A DNA stretch of 64,000 nt. Source: Comamonadaceae bacterium (GTDB lineage: Bacteria > Pseudomonadota > Gammaproteobacteria > Burkholderiales > Burkholderiaceae_C). This document shows positions 28,408 through 38,815 of this stretch, piece by piece; within the stretch, counting starts at the first letter, position 1; every line of letters begins with the position of its first letter. The stretch is from the NCBI GenBank assembly GCA_027488255.1, contig JAIYBZ010000035.1:124001-188000 (forward strand). The letters are read 5' to 3'. Both the position numbers and the translations under genes were made by a program. The notes beneath the pieces are model-generated. The model was not told the DNA's origin, ran no database searches, and saw only the letters and a program-made list of their open reading frames with translations.

Positions 28408-29648
28408 GGTGCGCCCTGAGACCAACTGCCCATGACGCGCTGCAGGGTTGACGCGTCCATGCCCGGCGGCCAATGCACTGAGAAGGCTTTGCGGGCATCG
28501 GGGCTGGCCAGCAGCCGACCCGAAGTCCAGTCGGGCATGCCAGATTCCACCACCAATTGGCCGGTGATTTGGCCGGCTTGCCAGCCCCGCATTTTTTCGT
28601 CTTGACAGCCTGAATTGAAGACCACGCTGCCCACCACATGGGTGTGTGCCAGCAGATGGGGGCACTTGAAAGCGCAGGCTTGCGCTGAAAAAACCAGCAG
28701 CACCGGAGAATTGGTCGTCCCCACGCTGTCGGCCCAAGCGGCCGGGCTGTCCACCCAATACACCGTGCGCGGGGGCGAGGTGTGTGCCGTCAAGCCTTGG
28801 CGCTCTTGCGCGTTGGACCAATCTTGCAACTGTTGATCGTCTGTGGCGCCCAGCACATGCTGCCAAGCTGCGCGGCGGCAGGGACTTCTCGCTTGAGGTG
28901 TCGCTGGCCCCACAACCCGCCCGCCCGCTGGCAGAGCGCTGGGGCGCAGGTCCAAGCAGGCACGGGTCTCCTCTTGGGTGATGACGCCATCGACAAGGAT
29001 CTCGGGCACAAAAAAACCCAGCACGGCGGGTGCCTCCGCCGGCCCGGTGCAGAGGGCTCCGGGAGTGGGGGCTTGGGGGTGTGCGCCCGGCTCAGGGTGG
29101 GTCAGGGGACAAACCTGCAGTTGGGCATTTGGTGCTTCGGTGATGCACCCATTCAAGACCAATGCGGCGGGCGTTGTGGGCTCGGGGGCAGGGGCCAAGC
29201 TGGGCACCCAGACACTTTCTCTGATATGGGCTTGGCTGTGTTGTCCGGGCAGGCGCACACGCGCATGCAAGGTCAGCACATGCGGCGCGTGTACCACGTC
29301 GCGCACGGCTACCACACGCCACTCGGCCCCAGGGAGCGATGGGTGCGCTGCAACGGCAATGGCGCTGCACTGCCATTGCGGACCCGTCAAATCAAGCGGA
29401 CACGCTGCAGGTGTCGCCATGAAAGCGCTCAGGTTTGGGCTTTGCAGCAAGGCACTTTGTGCGCTGGCCAGTGCGGCTTCAGCCGCCCAACGGGCTTGGC
29501 TGCTGCGCGCATGGTTGTGGCTGGCCAGTTGGTCAACCAAGACACTGCGTGCGCTGAAAAATGCCGTCATGCTGGCCAAGATCACCAGCCCCAAGGCCAC
29601 CAGCAAAGTGATGGCCCCGTGCTGAGCGGGAGGATGGGGCAGGGTCAT
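28404..29648 (-). CDS. Type IV pilus assembly protein PilX-like, long form
   Basis: 414 residues. The N-terminus ('HGAITLLVALGLVILASMTA') is a PilX-type prepilin-like membrane helix, followed by 'ARSSQARWAAEAALASAQSA', the usual PilX_N continuation. Ordinary PilX proteins are roughly 170-250 residues, so the C-terminal half is an extra domain that I do not recognise. It is rich in Cys, Trp and Pro and could be periplasmic or exposed at the pilus tip. It overlaps pilW and pilV by four bases each. Confidence 0.75.
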   Translation of the reverse strand: MTLPHPPAQHGAITLLVALGLVILASMTAFFSARSVLVDQLASHNHARSSQARWAAEAALASAQSALLQSPNLSAFMATPAACPLDLTGPQWQCSAIAVAAHPSLPGAEWRVVAVRDVVHAPHVLTLHARVRLPGQHSQAHIRESVWVPSLAPAPEPTTPAALVLNGCITEAPNAQLQVCPLTHPEPGAHPQAPTPGALCTGPAEAPAVLGFFVPEILVDGVITQEETRACLDLRPSALPAGGRVVGPATPQARSPCRRAAWQHVLGATDDQQLQDWSNAQERQGLTAHTSPPRTVYWVDSPAAWADSVGTTNSPVLLVFSAQACAFKCPHLLAHTHVVGSVVFNSGCQDEKMRGWQAGQITGQLVVESGMPDWTSGRLLASPDARKAFSVHWPPGMDASTLQRVMGSWSQGAP

Positions 29649-30304
29649 TGGCATGGCGGTGCCGCGGGGTTGCTGGGCAAGGCGTTGCGCAATTGAACCG
29701 TTTGCGTCAGCGTGATCGGTCGATCGGGCTCATTCGGCCAAGTGGCCGTCAAGGTCATGTGCACCGTTCGGTGCCACCAGCCGTTGCGATCTGTGCAGTG
29801 CACGGCCCATTGAAGGTGGGTGACCCGCACATGGGTGCGGTCCGTCAGGGCTTGCCAGCTGCCGCTGTCTTTGCATGAGCGGCGCACATGCAGGGCATAT
29901 TGGGTGATGCGAAATCCCATGCACTCGTCGTCTTCTTTGCTGCCGTTGTGGTTGCGGTCGTGACTGAAATCAATTTGATCGTCCACGATGCGAAAGTTAA
30001 GCGGTGTCGCGCAAAACGGGTCCGTGCAGGTCTGGGCAGAACGGGTTTGCCACGCCTTGCCCGAGTATTGGGCTTGGCGCAGTTCGCGCGCCATCCAGTC
30101 CATGGCCGAGCGCACATCGGTGTGCCAATGACTGTCTTGCAGGGCGGCGCGATGCGCGCGCAATTGGCTGGCCAAAAGGGCGCTTCCAGCGGCCAACACC
30201 ACCAAACCCACCGACAGGCCGACCAACAGGCCTGTCAGGGTTTCACCACGTTCAGGCCGGCAAAGCCGCGGACCGAATGCTGAGCCGTATGGACCGAGAT
30301 TCAT
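29645..30304 (-). CDS. pilW: Type IV pilus assembly protein PilW-like
   Basis: 219 residues. The prepilin motif is 'RPERGETLTGLLVGLSVGLV': cleavage after Gly, but the residue five positions on is Gly and not Glu, which is unusual. The soluble part has paired cysteines and the PilW-like 'AMDWMARELRQAQYSGKAW'. It is joined to pilE upstream and pilX downstream by ATGA overlaps, so four minor pilin genes form one coupled operon. Confidence 0.8.
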   Translation of the reverse strand: MNLGPYGSAFGPRLCRPERGETLTGLLVGLSVGLVVLAAGSALLASQLRAHRAALQDSHWHTDVRSAMDWMARELRQAQYSGKAWQTRSAQTCTDPFCATPLNFRIVDDQIDFSHDRNHNGSKEDDECMGFRITQYALHVRRSCKDSGSWQALTDRTHVRVTHLQWAVHCTDRNGWWHRTVHMTLTATWPNEPDRPITLTQTVQLRNALPSNPAAPPCQ

Positions 30305-30762
30305 TTGCGCCAACATCGATGGGGGTCGGTCGCCAGATGCACGCCTGCTCCCCACACCGCCGATGCCGACCCTTGCCAAGTCAAGCGCAAAGGTGAGCAG
30401 TCGTGGTCAAGTGCTTGGCCAGCCAAGGCCGTGGCCATGGCGCTGTAGCCGTCTGCGCTGACCTCGGTGAGTGAAATTTGGTAATGGCCTTGGCCTGATC
30501 GGTCGGACGGCCATTCCAATGCGCTGAGCGTGTCGGCGTGGCTGTCGTGGCTGGCACGCCAGCGCGCTTGGTCCACTTGCAATTGCACCAAGGCGGCTTG
30601 CCCATCGCCGCGTCGCGCTTGTCGTTGCTGCTGCTGGTAGGTGGGCACGGCCAAGCCAGCGAGCACGCCCATCAAAGCCAGCACCACCATCAACTCGGTC
30701 AATGTCCATCCCCGCTGGTGTCGGCAAAAAGCGGAGGGCTCGCCTGCTTGCGCAATGGACAT
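30301..30762 (-). CDS. Type IV pilin PilE-like
   Basis: 153 residues. The leader ends in 'HQRG', followed by 'WTLTELMVVLALMGVLAGLA' with Glu at +5, a classic type IV prepilin signal apart from Trp in place of Phe at +1. A pair of cysteines near the C-terminus ('DHDCSPLRL' and 'PHRCWRK') could form the pilin D-loop disulfide. It is the first gene of the minor-pilin operon, 37 bases from the divergent pseudopilin. Confidence 0.82.
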   Translation of the reverse strand: MSIAQAGEPSAFCRHQRGWTLTELMVVLALMGVLAGLAVPTYQQQQRQARRGDGQAALVQLQVDQARWRASHDSHADTLSALEWPSDRSGQGHYQISLTEVSADGYSAMATALAGQALDHDCSPLRLTWQGSASAVWGAGVHLATDPHRCWRK

Positions 30763-30799
30763 GGTGGTGCTTTCAGAATTGATCGGTTATTGTGGCCTT

Positions 30800-31378
30800 A
30801 TGTATTCATCTTGTACAGTTTGCCAAGCGGGCCAGCAATGCCCAGCGCAGCGTGGCTTCACCCTGCTGGAGGCCTTGTTGGTGCTGTTGGTGCTGGGCGT
30901 GTTGTTGGCTTTGGCCGTGCCGGGTATGACCGATTTGCAAGCGCGTTACCGCTTGCAGGCCGAAGCGGGTGCCTTCAGAAACAGCTTGGTGCTGGCCCGT
31001 ACCGAAGCCTTGCGCCGCCAGCAGCGCGTGACCCTTTGCGCACGCGCCAGCGATGCCCCGCGTTGTGACAGCCAAGGCGCTTGGCAAAACGGATGGTGGG
31101 TGTTTGCCGACGACAACGACAATGCGGCACTCGATGCGGGCGAGGCCGTGATCGAAACCCACGCCCCCTTGACCAGTGGCGTTCATGTGGGCGCCAAGGC
31201 CACGGTCAAGGGCTATTTTTCTTATGGCGCAGAAGGCCGCAGCGAAACATTGACCGACGCGTTCATCGCGGGCACGTGGCGCTTTTGCCGTGTCGATTCT
31301 CCGGGGGGATGGCAAGTGGTGGTCAACGCCATGGGAAAACCCCGAGTAGAGGCTTACGAAGCCCAGGTCTGTCCCTAA
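30800..31378 (+). CDS. GspH/FimT-family pseudopilin
   Basis: 192 residues. The prepilin signal is 'QRGFTLLEALLVLLVLGVLL' with Phe +1 and Glu +5. The following 'FRNSLVLARTEALRRQQRVT' is the GspH/FimT signature, then 'GWWVFADDNDNAALD'. These minor pseudopilins prime the pilus or secretion pseudopilus. Start ATG 30800 gives a 17-residue leader. It is divergent from the pilE-pilW-pilX-pilV operon. Confidence 0.88.
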   Translation: MYSSCTVCQAGQQCPAQRGFTLLEALLVLLVLGVLLALAVPGMTDLQARYRLQAEAGAFRNSLVLARTEALRRQQRVTLCARASDAPRCDSQGAWQNGWWVFADDNDNAALDAGEAVIETHAPLTSGVHVGAKATVKGYFSYGAEGRSETLTDAFIAGTWRFCRVDSPGGWQVVVNAMGKPRVEAYEAQVCP

Positions 31379-31422
31379 TTCAGCAAAGGCCCTCACGGGC
31401 TTGCTCAGGCCCGCGCAGGCGT

Positions 31423-31872
31423 TTAGCTTTGGACTTCGTCCACCAGGGTTTTGAAGTCGTCGATGTCTTCAAAGTTGCGGTACACACTGGCAAAGCGCAC
31501 ATAGGCCACTTTGTCGAGTTTTTTCAGCTCGCGCATGACGAGTTCCCCGATGCGGTGCGAGGCCACTTCTCGGATGGCCAAGTTGAGCAGCTTTTCTTCA
31601 ATGCGCTCAATGGCGCCGTCCACCTGCTCGGTGCTGACCGGGCGCTTGCGCAAAGCCAAGTTCAGGCTGGCGCGCAATTTTTCGCGCTGAAATTCGATGC
31701 GCCGACCGTCTTTTTTGACGATGGCCGGAAAGTTGACTTCGGGTTTTTCGTAGGTGGTGAAGCGTTTTTCACAAGCGCCACACTGACGGCGCCGCCGAAT
31801 GAAGCCCCCGTCTTCGGCCAGCCGTGTCTCGACCACTTGGGTTTCGAGGTGACCGCAGAAGGGGCATTTCAT
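31423..31872 (-). CDS. nrdR: Transcriptional repressor NrdR
   Basis: 149 residues. The N-terminal zinc ribbon has two cysteine pairs ('[20 protein letters not shown]' and '[13 protein letters not shown]'), followed by an ATP-cone domain from about residue 50. It represses ribonucleotide reductase genes according to nucleotide level. The gene is 12 bases downstream of glyA on the same strand, a common pairing. Confidence 0.97.
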   Translation of the reverse strand: MKCPFCGHLETQVVETRLAEDGGFIRRRRQCGACEKRFTTYEKPEVNFPAIVKKDGRRIEFQREKLRASLNLALRKRPVSTEQVDGAIERIEEKLLNLAIREVASHRIGELVMRELKKLDKVAYVRFASVYRNFEDIDDFKTLVDEVQS

Positions 31873-31884
31873 GGCGCAATCCGA

Positions 31885-33129
<1,245 letters not shown>

Positions 33130-33421
33130 GGCAGTCCTTCAAATGATGGAGCCTTGGGGCAAGACGCGTCAAACGTCTGCTGCAAGGGCTGCCCAGGCGA
33201 ACGGCTCAAAACCCGTTTCTGGCCTTAGGTCCAGATCTGGGCTGTGCGCTTCCCAGTGGTTTGGGGGCAGCCCAAGAGCCGCCGCGCTCCACGTCAGAGT
33301 GATTCCGTCTTGATTTCTAAGAGGAAACTCCTATCGCCAGTCGCGCACAGCCCAAGTGTATCGCAGCGCTCAGGCTCCCCGGCGCGCGCAGGTCTCTGGC
33401 AATGAAGAGGGATTGAAAGGC

Positions 33422-34198
33422 TCAGCGGGCCGGTGCCGGGGGCTTGGACGAATTGGAAACCACAGAAGGCGGCGAAGCAGGCGCGGTGAGCGAGAGCAAT
33501 TGTTGTTGCTCGGCCAAAACGCGTTCGACATAAGGGCTGTCGCTCGGTTGCCCTGAAGCCGCACCATACAGCGCCAAAGCTTCTTCGAGTGTGTCGGTTT
33601 GCTGCACCAAGGCCTGCAAATGCCTCACCCCAATGCGCAGATTGGTCAAAGGGTCGAGGGCCGCAAAGGGACCGCCGTGTTGGGCCAAGGTGTCGGCGTG
33701 GGCCTGAACTTCGATTTGCATCAGCCCCACCGCCCCTTGGCTGCCCGCCGTGAAGGGGTTGAAGCGGGACTCGACCGCCATCAACGCCAAGATCAAGGTG
33801 GGCGGCAATTGGGTTTTTTCGCCCAATGTCCAAGCTTCAGAAACCATCGCCGCCAAGGGTTCGGGGCCCACTCGGTATTTGCGGCTCAGCCAACGCGTCA
33901 CGCTCAATTGTTCGGGGGTGAGGTTTTTCAGGTCTTGCGTGGTGGTCCGTTGCGCAGCGTCGCTGGGCTCGGGGTTGTCCAAGCTGTCGACTTGCCGAAT
34001 TTGCAGCCAGCCCAACAAGACCTCGCTGACCTGGCTTTGCAGATGGGGGTGCGCCAAAAATGCCAGAAAAAACAACACAACCGCCAAACCCAGCAGCGCC
34101 ATGCCATGGCGGGTGATTTCTAAAAAACCTTCCCGGACATCGAAGATGGCCGTTCGCAGACCCTTAACCCATGGAGCCTGGTTCCACTGCGCTTTCAT
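33422..34198 (-). CDS. Membrane-anchored lytic transglycosylase
   Basis: About 258 residues from ATG 34198. An N-terminal membrane helix lies at about residues 25-45 ('MALLGLAVVLFFLAFLAHP'). The SLT domain lies at about residues 105-215, with catalytic Glu in 'ALMAVESRFNPFTAGSQGAV' and 'GLMQIEVQAHADTLAQHGGP', then 'NLRIGVRHLQALV'. It cleaves peptidoglycan glycan strands in the periplasm. The C-terminus is Pro/Ala/Ser-rich. It has no close partner. Confidence 0.88.
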   Translation of the reverse strand: MKAQWNQAPWVKGLRTAIFDVREGFLEITRHGMALLGLAVVLFFLAFLAHPHLQSQVSEVLLGWLQIRQVDSLDNPEPSDAAQRTTTQDLKNLTPEQLSVTRWLSRKYRVGPEPLAAMVSEAWTLGEKTQLPPTLILALMAVESRFNPFTAGSQGAVGLMQIEVQAHADTLAQHGGPFAALDPLTNLRIGVRHLQALVQQTDTLEEALALYGAASGQPSDSPYVERVLAEQQQLLSLTAPASPPSVVSNSSKPPAPAR

Positions 34199-34570
34199 GG
34201 CGTTTCCTTGCAGAGCCAACAGATGGCGGTTGAGTGGGAGGGAGGGGTGAAGCCCATCGGCATTGCGGCGGTGCAGACGCTGTGCGTGGCATTGCTGTCC
34301 ACCTCAAAGTGAGTTTGATCTTGATTTTAAAAACAGGAAATACCCGGTCAAGTCTATGAATGCGATTCTATGTGTCAGATGGCTATATAGAAGAGTAGGG
34401 CCCGGTTAGGCCGCAGAGAATGACTTTGATTGCGTATGGCAAGGCGGGCGGGGGCAAATCCCGGCGAAAATAGCGGTTTTCGTTGGCTGCCCGCGTCTTT
34501 CAACCTGCCTTGCTGGCGCCAACACCGATGCCTGATTGGGCATGAACCGAGTTTTTAAAAAGTTTTTACT
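34199..34570. other. Divergent intergenic region before the DUF349 gene
   Basis: 372 bases with no convincing gene. An AT-rich part (34310-34400) probably carries promoters. A small dyad, CGAAAA/TTTTCG (34465-34482), is visible without a terminator T-run. Confidence 0.4.
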
Positions 34571-37423
34571 GTGACTTCATCCAACAAGCCCCTTGACCTT
34601 GCCACTCTTGACGCGATCACCGGGGGGGCATTTCAAGCCGTCACATCCGCGGAGCGCAGCACCCGTCTGCGCGAATGGCTCTTGTCCGATCCCTCTGCAG
34701 AGGTGTTGGCCGAGGTGTACCGCGAAATGTCCACCCGTGACAAAGGCGCGGCCAAGTTGCTGAAAGAAAAACGCGAAGAGATCAAACGCGTGCACGGTCA
34801 AGAAGTCTTGGCCACCGATTGGGCGCAAAAGGCCGAGCACATTTTGCAAGCGCCCAGCTTGAACATTGCCGACGCGATGGCTTGGCAGCGAGATGCCGCC
34901 AAGGCCGGCGCGCCTTTGTCGCGTGAACCACTGGCCGGCCTGAAGGCCCGCTTGGCCGAGGTGGTCAAAGGTGTTGAAGATTTGCAGCACCAGGTGATGG
35001 TGCAACGCGAAGCCGCCGTCTTGTTGGCGCAACGCATCGAGGTGCTGTCGACCAAGCCCATCGCAGAAGCCCGGGCCGGTTTGCCGGGCCTGCAGGGCGA
35101 TGTCACCCAATGGCAAGCGCAAGCACAACAGCTCACCACCCACACGGTTTGGCCGCACGTGGAAGCCAAATTTCCCACCCAACTTGAGGCCGCACAAAGC
35201 CAGTTGCTGGCGGTCTGGCAAGGTTTTTCTGCGGCATTGTCTTCGGCATTGCAGGCGCAGACCGACGCCACTTTGCCGATGCCACCGGTGCCGGTGTGGG
35301 CGGATGAGATTCGGCGTTTGCGGGGCGAAGCCTTGCCTGAAGCGGCTACAGGAAACGTTGGCGCCGCTGGGCTTGGCGCGGCTGGCGCTGGTGCAGGGGC
35401 TGGTGCAGGGGCTGGCACGGCAGGTACTGCGGGCACGGCAGCTTCAGCCGCTAAAGAAGCCAAAGCGGCCAAACCCAAAATGGACGCCGCGCAGCGACAA
35501 GCTTTGCGCGAGCAAGCCAACCAAGCGGTGACAGAAGTCTTGGAAGCCTTGGAAAAACAAATCGCCCAAAACATCACCGACGCCGATGCCTTGGCCCGCT
35601 TGCAGGCCGCGCTGAAAAGCCACGGCAAAAACTTGGACACCGCGTTGGACGAGCGGGTGCATTTGGCCCTCACAGCGGCAGGCGATGCCGCGGGCTGGCA
35701 ACGCTGGCAAGCAGACCAAGTGCGCTTGAGCCTGGTGACCCAAGCCGAGGCCTTGCTCGATGCCGAGAAAACGCCCACTTTGGGCGGGAGAAAACTGCAA
35801 GACAAGCTTCGCCAACTGCGTGAAAGCTGGAAGCAAATCGACCAAGGGGGACTGCCCAACCACGCCCTTTGGAAACGTTTTGATGCCGCCTGCAACGAAG
35901 CCTACAAAGCCGTGGTGGCTTGGTTGGAGCAGATGAAAAAAGACTCGGCCGACCACCGGGCGCAACGCATGGCTTTGCTTGAAGAGGTCAAAGCCTGGAC
36001 GACTGCCCACGCCGACAACGACGATTGGCGCGCCCATCTGCGGGCCTTGCACCAGTTTGCAGACCGCTGGCGCAATGCGGGCCACCTGAACGAAAAAGCG
36101 TTTGGTGAAATGCAGTCGCAGTGGAAAGCCGTGCTCAAAGCGGCAGCGGCCCGATTGGAAGCCGCGCAAAAAACCAGCATTGATCGCCGCCAAGCCCTCA
36201 TACAAGAAGCGCGCGATCTGGGCGCTGCTCCTGCCTTGCGTGTGGATGCGGTCAAAGCGCTTCAACAACGCTGGCAGGCCGAGGCCCAATCGGTGCCCTT
36301 GGACCGCAAAACAGAACAAAAACTGTGGGAAGTGTTCCGCGCGCCCTTGGACGAAGCCTTCCAACGCAAAGGCCACGAGCGCCCCGCATCCGCAGCGCCC
36401 ATGTCGGCGCACGACCGTGCTGTGCTCGAGGCATCGAAAAACTTGGACGCCGCCAATGCCGCAGGCGATGTGGCCAAAATTCGCGCCGCCATGACGGCAC
36501 TTGAAGCCGCACTGCGGGGCCAAGCCGCGCAGGCGCAGGTCGCTGCACAGCCTGCCGCCGCCAAAGCGGCATCGCCCGATGCTGAGGGTGCTGAGTCTGA
36601 GGCTTCCTCGGCGGTGGATGCGGGTGATGCCGGCCCCGCGGATGCCTCAGGTGCGGAAGCAGACGGCTCTGGAAAAACAGAAAGTGAAGGCGGCGTGGAA
36701 GGCGTTGAAGGCGTGGAAGGTGTCGAAGGTTCAGCGTCCGCTGCCGCACCTTCCGCTGCTGTGTCTGCCCCTAAACTCGCCAAGCCCGTGGTGGCGGTGC
36801 GAGGTGACGACCGACCCGGACAAAAGAAAACCGAAGCCCCCCTGGGGCGCGACGCGCGGCCCGGGGCACGTCCCGGCGACCGAAATGCCCGCCCAGGCAG
36901 CGACCGAGGCCCGCGACCTGAAGGCCGTGGCCAGCGTGGTGACCGAGGCCTGCGTGAAGATCGGGGCCCCCGTTTGGGCGACGCCGCTTTCCGTGCGCAG
37001 CGCGAAGCGATGGAGCGCGCCGAAATATCTTTGCGCAAATTGGCAGCGCAAGCCCATGGTGAAACGCTGACCCGTCTGCTGACCGCATGGCAAGACCGCC
37101 AAGTGGACACGTTGCCATCGGCTCAAGAGTTGGGCCGTTCGGTCAACGCCACGACTCGACAGGCTTGGGCGCAAGCGCTCAGCACGCCTGCGCAATCGTC
37201 CAACGCCACGGCCTTGCTGCGCTTAGAGATGGCCGCTGAAGTGCCAACGCCTGCCGACCATTTGAACGAGCGCCGTGCTTTGCAATTGCAGTTGCTGACC
37301 CAGCGCAACCAGCCTGGCCCCAGCGAGACATGGGCGCAAGATGTGTCGAAAGTGCTGTCGGGGCCGCACGACCCCACCACCGCACGCCGCTTGCAAACGG
37401 TCTTGAAAAATTTGCTGCGTTGA
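34571..37423 (+). CDS. Large DUF349-domain protein
   Basis: 950 residues with several DUF349-type helical repeats, for example around residues 395-455 ('LGGRKLQDKLRQLRESWKQI', 'LWKRFDAACNEAYKA') and 470-620. Two low-complexity segments interrupt it: Ala/Gly at about residues 263-298, and an Ala/Glu/Gly/Val stretch followed by an Arg/Gly/Pro-rich basic region (about residues 645-815). DUF349 proteins are widespread and their role is largely unknown. The start codon appears to be GTG. A terminator follows, so it is likely monocistronic. Confidence 0.85.
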   Translation: MTSSNKPLDLATLDAITGGAFQAVTSAERSTRLREWLLSDPSAEVLAEVYREMSTRDKGAAKLLKEKREEIKRVHGQEVLATDWAQKAEHILQAPSLNIADAMAWQRDAAKAGAPLSREPLAGLKARLAEVVKGVEDLQHQVMVQREAAVLLAQRIEVLSTKPIAEARAGLPGLQGDVTQWQAQAQQLTTHTVWPHVEAKFPTQLEAAQSQLLAVWQGFSAALSSALQAQTDATLPMPPVPVWADEIRRLRGEALPEAATGNVGAAGLGAAGAGAGAGAGAGTAGTAGTAASAAKEAKAAKPKMDAAQRQALREQANQAVTEVLEALEKQIAQNITDADALARLQAALKSHGKNLDTALDERVHLALTAAGDAAGWQRWQADQVRLSLVTQAEALLDAEKTPTLGGRKLQDKLRQLRESWKQIDQGGLPNHALWKRFDAACNEAYKAVVAWLEQMKKDSADHRAQRMALLEEVKAWTTAHADNDDWRAHLRALHQFADRWRNAGHLNEKAFGEMQSQWKAVLKAAAARLEAAQKTSIDRRQALIQEARDLGAAPALRVDAVKALQQRWQAEAQSVPLDRKTEQKLWEVFRAPLDEAFQRKGHERPASAAPMSAHDRAVLEASKNLDAANAAGDVAKIRAAMTALEAALRGQAAQAQVAAQPAAAKAASPDAEGAESEASSAVDAGDAGPADASGAEADGSGKTESEGGVEGVEGVEGVEGSASAAAPSAAVSAPKLAKPVVAVRGDDRPGQKKTEAPLGRDARPGARPGDRNARPGSDRGPRPEGRGQRGDRGLREDRGPRLGDAAFRAQREAMERAEISLRKLAAQAHGETLTRLLTAWQDRQVDTLPSAQELGRSVNATTRQAWAQALSTPAQSSNATALLRLEMAAEVPTPADHLNERRALQLQLLTQRNQPGPSETWAQDVSKVLSGPHDPTTARRLQTVLKNLLR
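35361..35456 (+). repeat. Ala/Gly-coding low-complexity repeat in the DUF349 gene
   Basis: Direct repeats of the type GCTGGTGCAGGG and GCACGGCAG encode alternating Ala-Gly and Gly-Thr-Ala. It is an expansion-prone linker between helical domains. Confidence 0.6.
36686..36730 (+). repeat. Nine-base tandem repeat in the DUF349 gene
   Basis: Four to five copies of a GGCGTGGAA-type unit encode Gly-Val-Glu repeats. The copies differ by single bases and keep the reading frame. Confidence 0.7.
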
Positions 37424-37441
37424 TCCGGGGCACACCGGCAG

Positions 37442-37471
37442 AAAAAAAGGCCGCTCAAGAGCGGCCTTTTT
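37442..37471. terminator. Bidirectional terminator between the DUF349 gene and lpxH
   Basis: GGCCGC/GCGGCC arms around TCAAGA, with A7 before and T5 after the hairpin. It serves the plus-strand DUF349 gene and the convergent lpxH operon. Confidence 0.85.
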
Positions 37472-37508
37472 CGTGGGCGTTGAATGTCTGGGTTTAAATC
37501 ACACCGAT

Positions 37509-38291
37509 TTAGATCAAATTCAAGCGCTGTGCCGGGCCATCACGGTGCAGGCGGTACACCTGCGCGCGGTTGGGCGCGTGATCGAGTGACCAATCGCTCA
37601 AGACCTGTCTTTTGCCTGCTCCGAGGGGGTGAGTCGCAGGTTTGTGCGTGTGGCCGTGGATGATTTCATCGGCTTGCGTGTGGTGTAACCAAAACAGGCT
37701 CATGGCCGGGTCTGCGTCGGCAAAGCTCATGCCCTCGTGTTTTTGCGACTCGCTGAGGGCGCGCAGGCTGCGCGCGAATTCTTCGCGTTCGGCCAATGGT
37801 TTGGACAAAAACGCGTGCTGCCATTCGGGGTTGCGCGCTTGCAGTCGAAACGCCTGATACGGTTTGTCAGCGAGGCACAGCGCATCGCCATGGGTCAGTA
37901 ACAGGCGTTGGGCACCCAACTCCAGCAGGGTCGGGTCGGTCAATGTCTCAACGCCCAGCGGGCCTAAATAATCCCGCCCCACCAAAAAATCTCGGTTGCC
38001 GGGCAAGAAGGCGACAAAAGCTTTTTGCGCGGTGGCATTCAGAACCTCCGCACACTGTTGCAAAAACGGGTCTTTCGCCGCCGCATCATCACCCACCCAA
38101 ACTTCAAACAAGTCCCCCAAAATCAGCACCGCTTGCGCTGGGGTGGTGGCCATGTATTGACGCCATGCTTCAAAAGTGGCGATCTCGGAGCCTTGCAAAT
38201 GCAAGTCCGAGATCAGGTCGACGGTTTGCCATGACGCTGGGGCCAACAACGATCCCACCGTGGGCGCTGTGGTGCGTGGGTCAGCCGTCAT
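37509..38291 (-). CDS. lpxH: UDP-2,3-diacylglucosamine diphosphatase
   Basis: 260 residues of the calcineurin-like phosphoesterase fold. Metal-binding motifs are visible: 'DLISDLHLQG' (first Asp/His), 'LILGDLFEVWVGDD', 'LPGNRDF', 'LLTHGDALCL' and 'IHGHTHKPATH'. It makes lipid X in lipid A synthesis. It is last in the minus-strand run TPR-ppiA-ppiB-lpxH, 13 bases after ppiB; this ppiB-lpxH order is common. Confidence 0.95.
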   Translation of the reverse strand: MTADPRTTAPTVGSLLAPASWQTVDLISDLHLQGSEIATFEAWRQYMATTPAQAVLILGDLFEVWVGDDAAAKDPFLQQCAEVLNATAQKAFVAFLPGNRDFLVGRDYLGPLGVETLTDPTLLELGAQRLLLTHGDALCLADKPYQAFRLQARNPEWQHAFLSKPLAEREEFARSLRALSESQKHEGMSFADADPAMSLFWLHHTQADEIIHGHTHKPATHPLGAGKRQVLSDWSLDHAPNRAQVYRLHRDGPAQRLNLI

Positions 38292-38304
38292 GGCGTGAAG
38301 CGTG

Positions 38305-38811
38305 TCAGAGGGCGACCGCTTTTTCGATCACGATGTCCTCTTTGGGCACATCGCCGTGGCCACCGCGGTTGCCGGTTTTCACGCCTTCGATCTTGTCGAC
38401 CACCTCGGTGCCACTCACCACTTTGCCAAACACGGCATAGCCCCAGCCCTGCATGGAAGGTGCGGTGTGGTTCAAAAAGTTGTTGTTGGCGACGTTGATG
38501 AAAAACTGCGCTGTGGCCGAGTGGGGGGCCGAAGTGCGGGCCATGGCCACGGTGTATTTGTCGTTTTTGAGGCCGTTGTTGGCTTCGTTTTCAATCGCGG
38601 CATCGGTGGGCTTTTGTGCCATGCCGGGCTCAAAGCCGCCGCCTTGGGCCATAAAGCCGGGGATCACACGGTGAAAAATCGTGTTGTTGTAGTGGCCTTT
38701 GTTCACATAGGCCAAGAAATTTTCGGTCGACTTGGGTGCTTTTTCGGCATCGAGTTCGAGGGTGATCACGCCATAACCGGTGATGTGCAGTTCAACTTTT
38801 GGGTGGCTCAT
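38305..38811 (-). CDS. ppiB: Peptidyl-prolyl cis-trans isomerase B (cyclophilin)
   Basis: 168 residues with no signal peptide, so cytoplasmic. The cyclophilin core is clear: '[20 protein letters not shown]', '[20 protein letters not shown]' and '[20 protein letters not shown]'. It catalyses proline isomerisation during folding. It is four bases from the signal-peptide-bearing cyclophilin upstream. Confidence 0.96.
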   Translation of the reverse strand: MSHPKVELHITGYGVITLELDAEKAPKSTENFLAYVNKGHYNNTIFHRVIPGFMAQGGGFEPGMAQKPTDAAIENEANNGLKNDKYTVAMARTSAPHSATAQFFINVANNNFLNHTAPSMQGWGYAVFGKVVSGTEVVDKIEGVKTGNRGGHGDVPKEDIVIEKAVAL

Positions 38812-38815
38812 GGGC

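Noticed and set aside
33130..33421. Possible riboswitch upstream of glyA
   Set aside because: No glycine, SAM or tetrahydrofolate riboswitch core could be recognised by eye.
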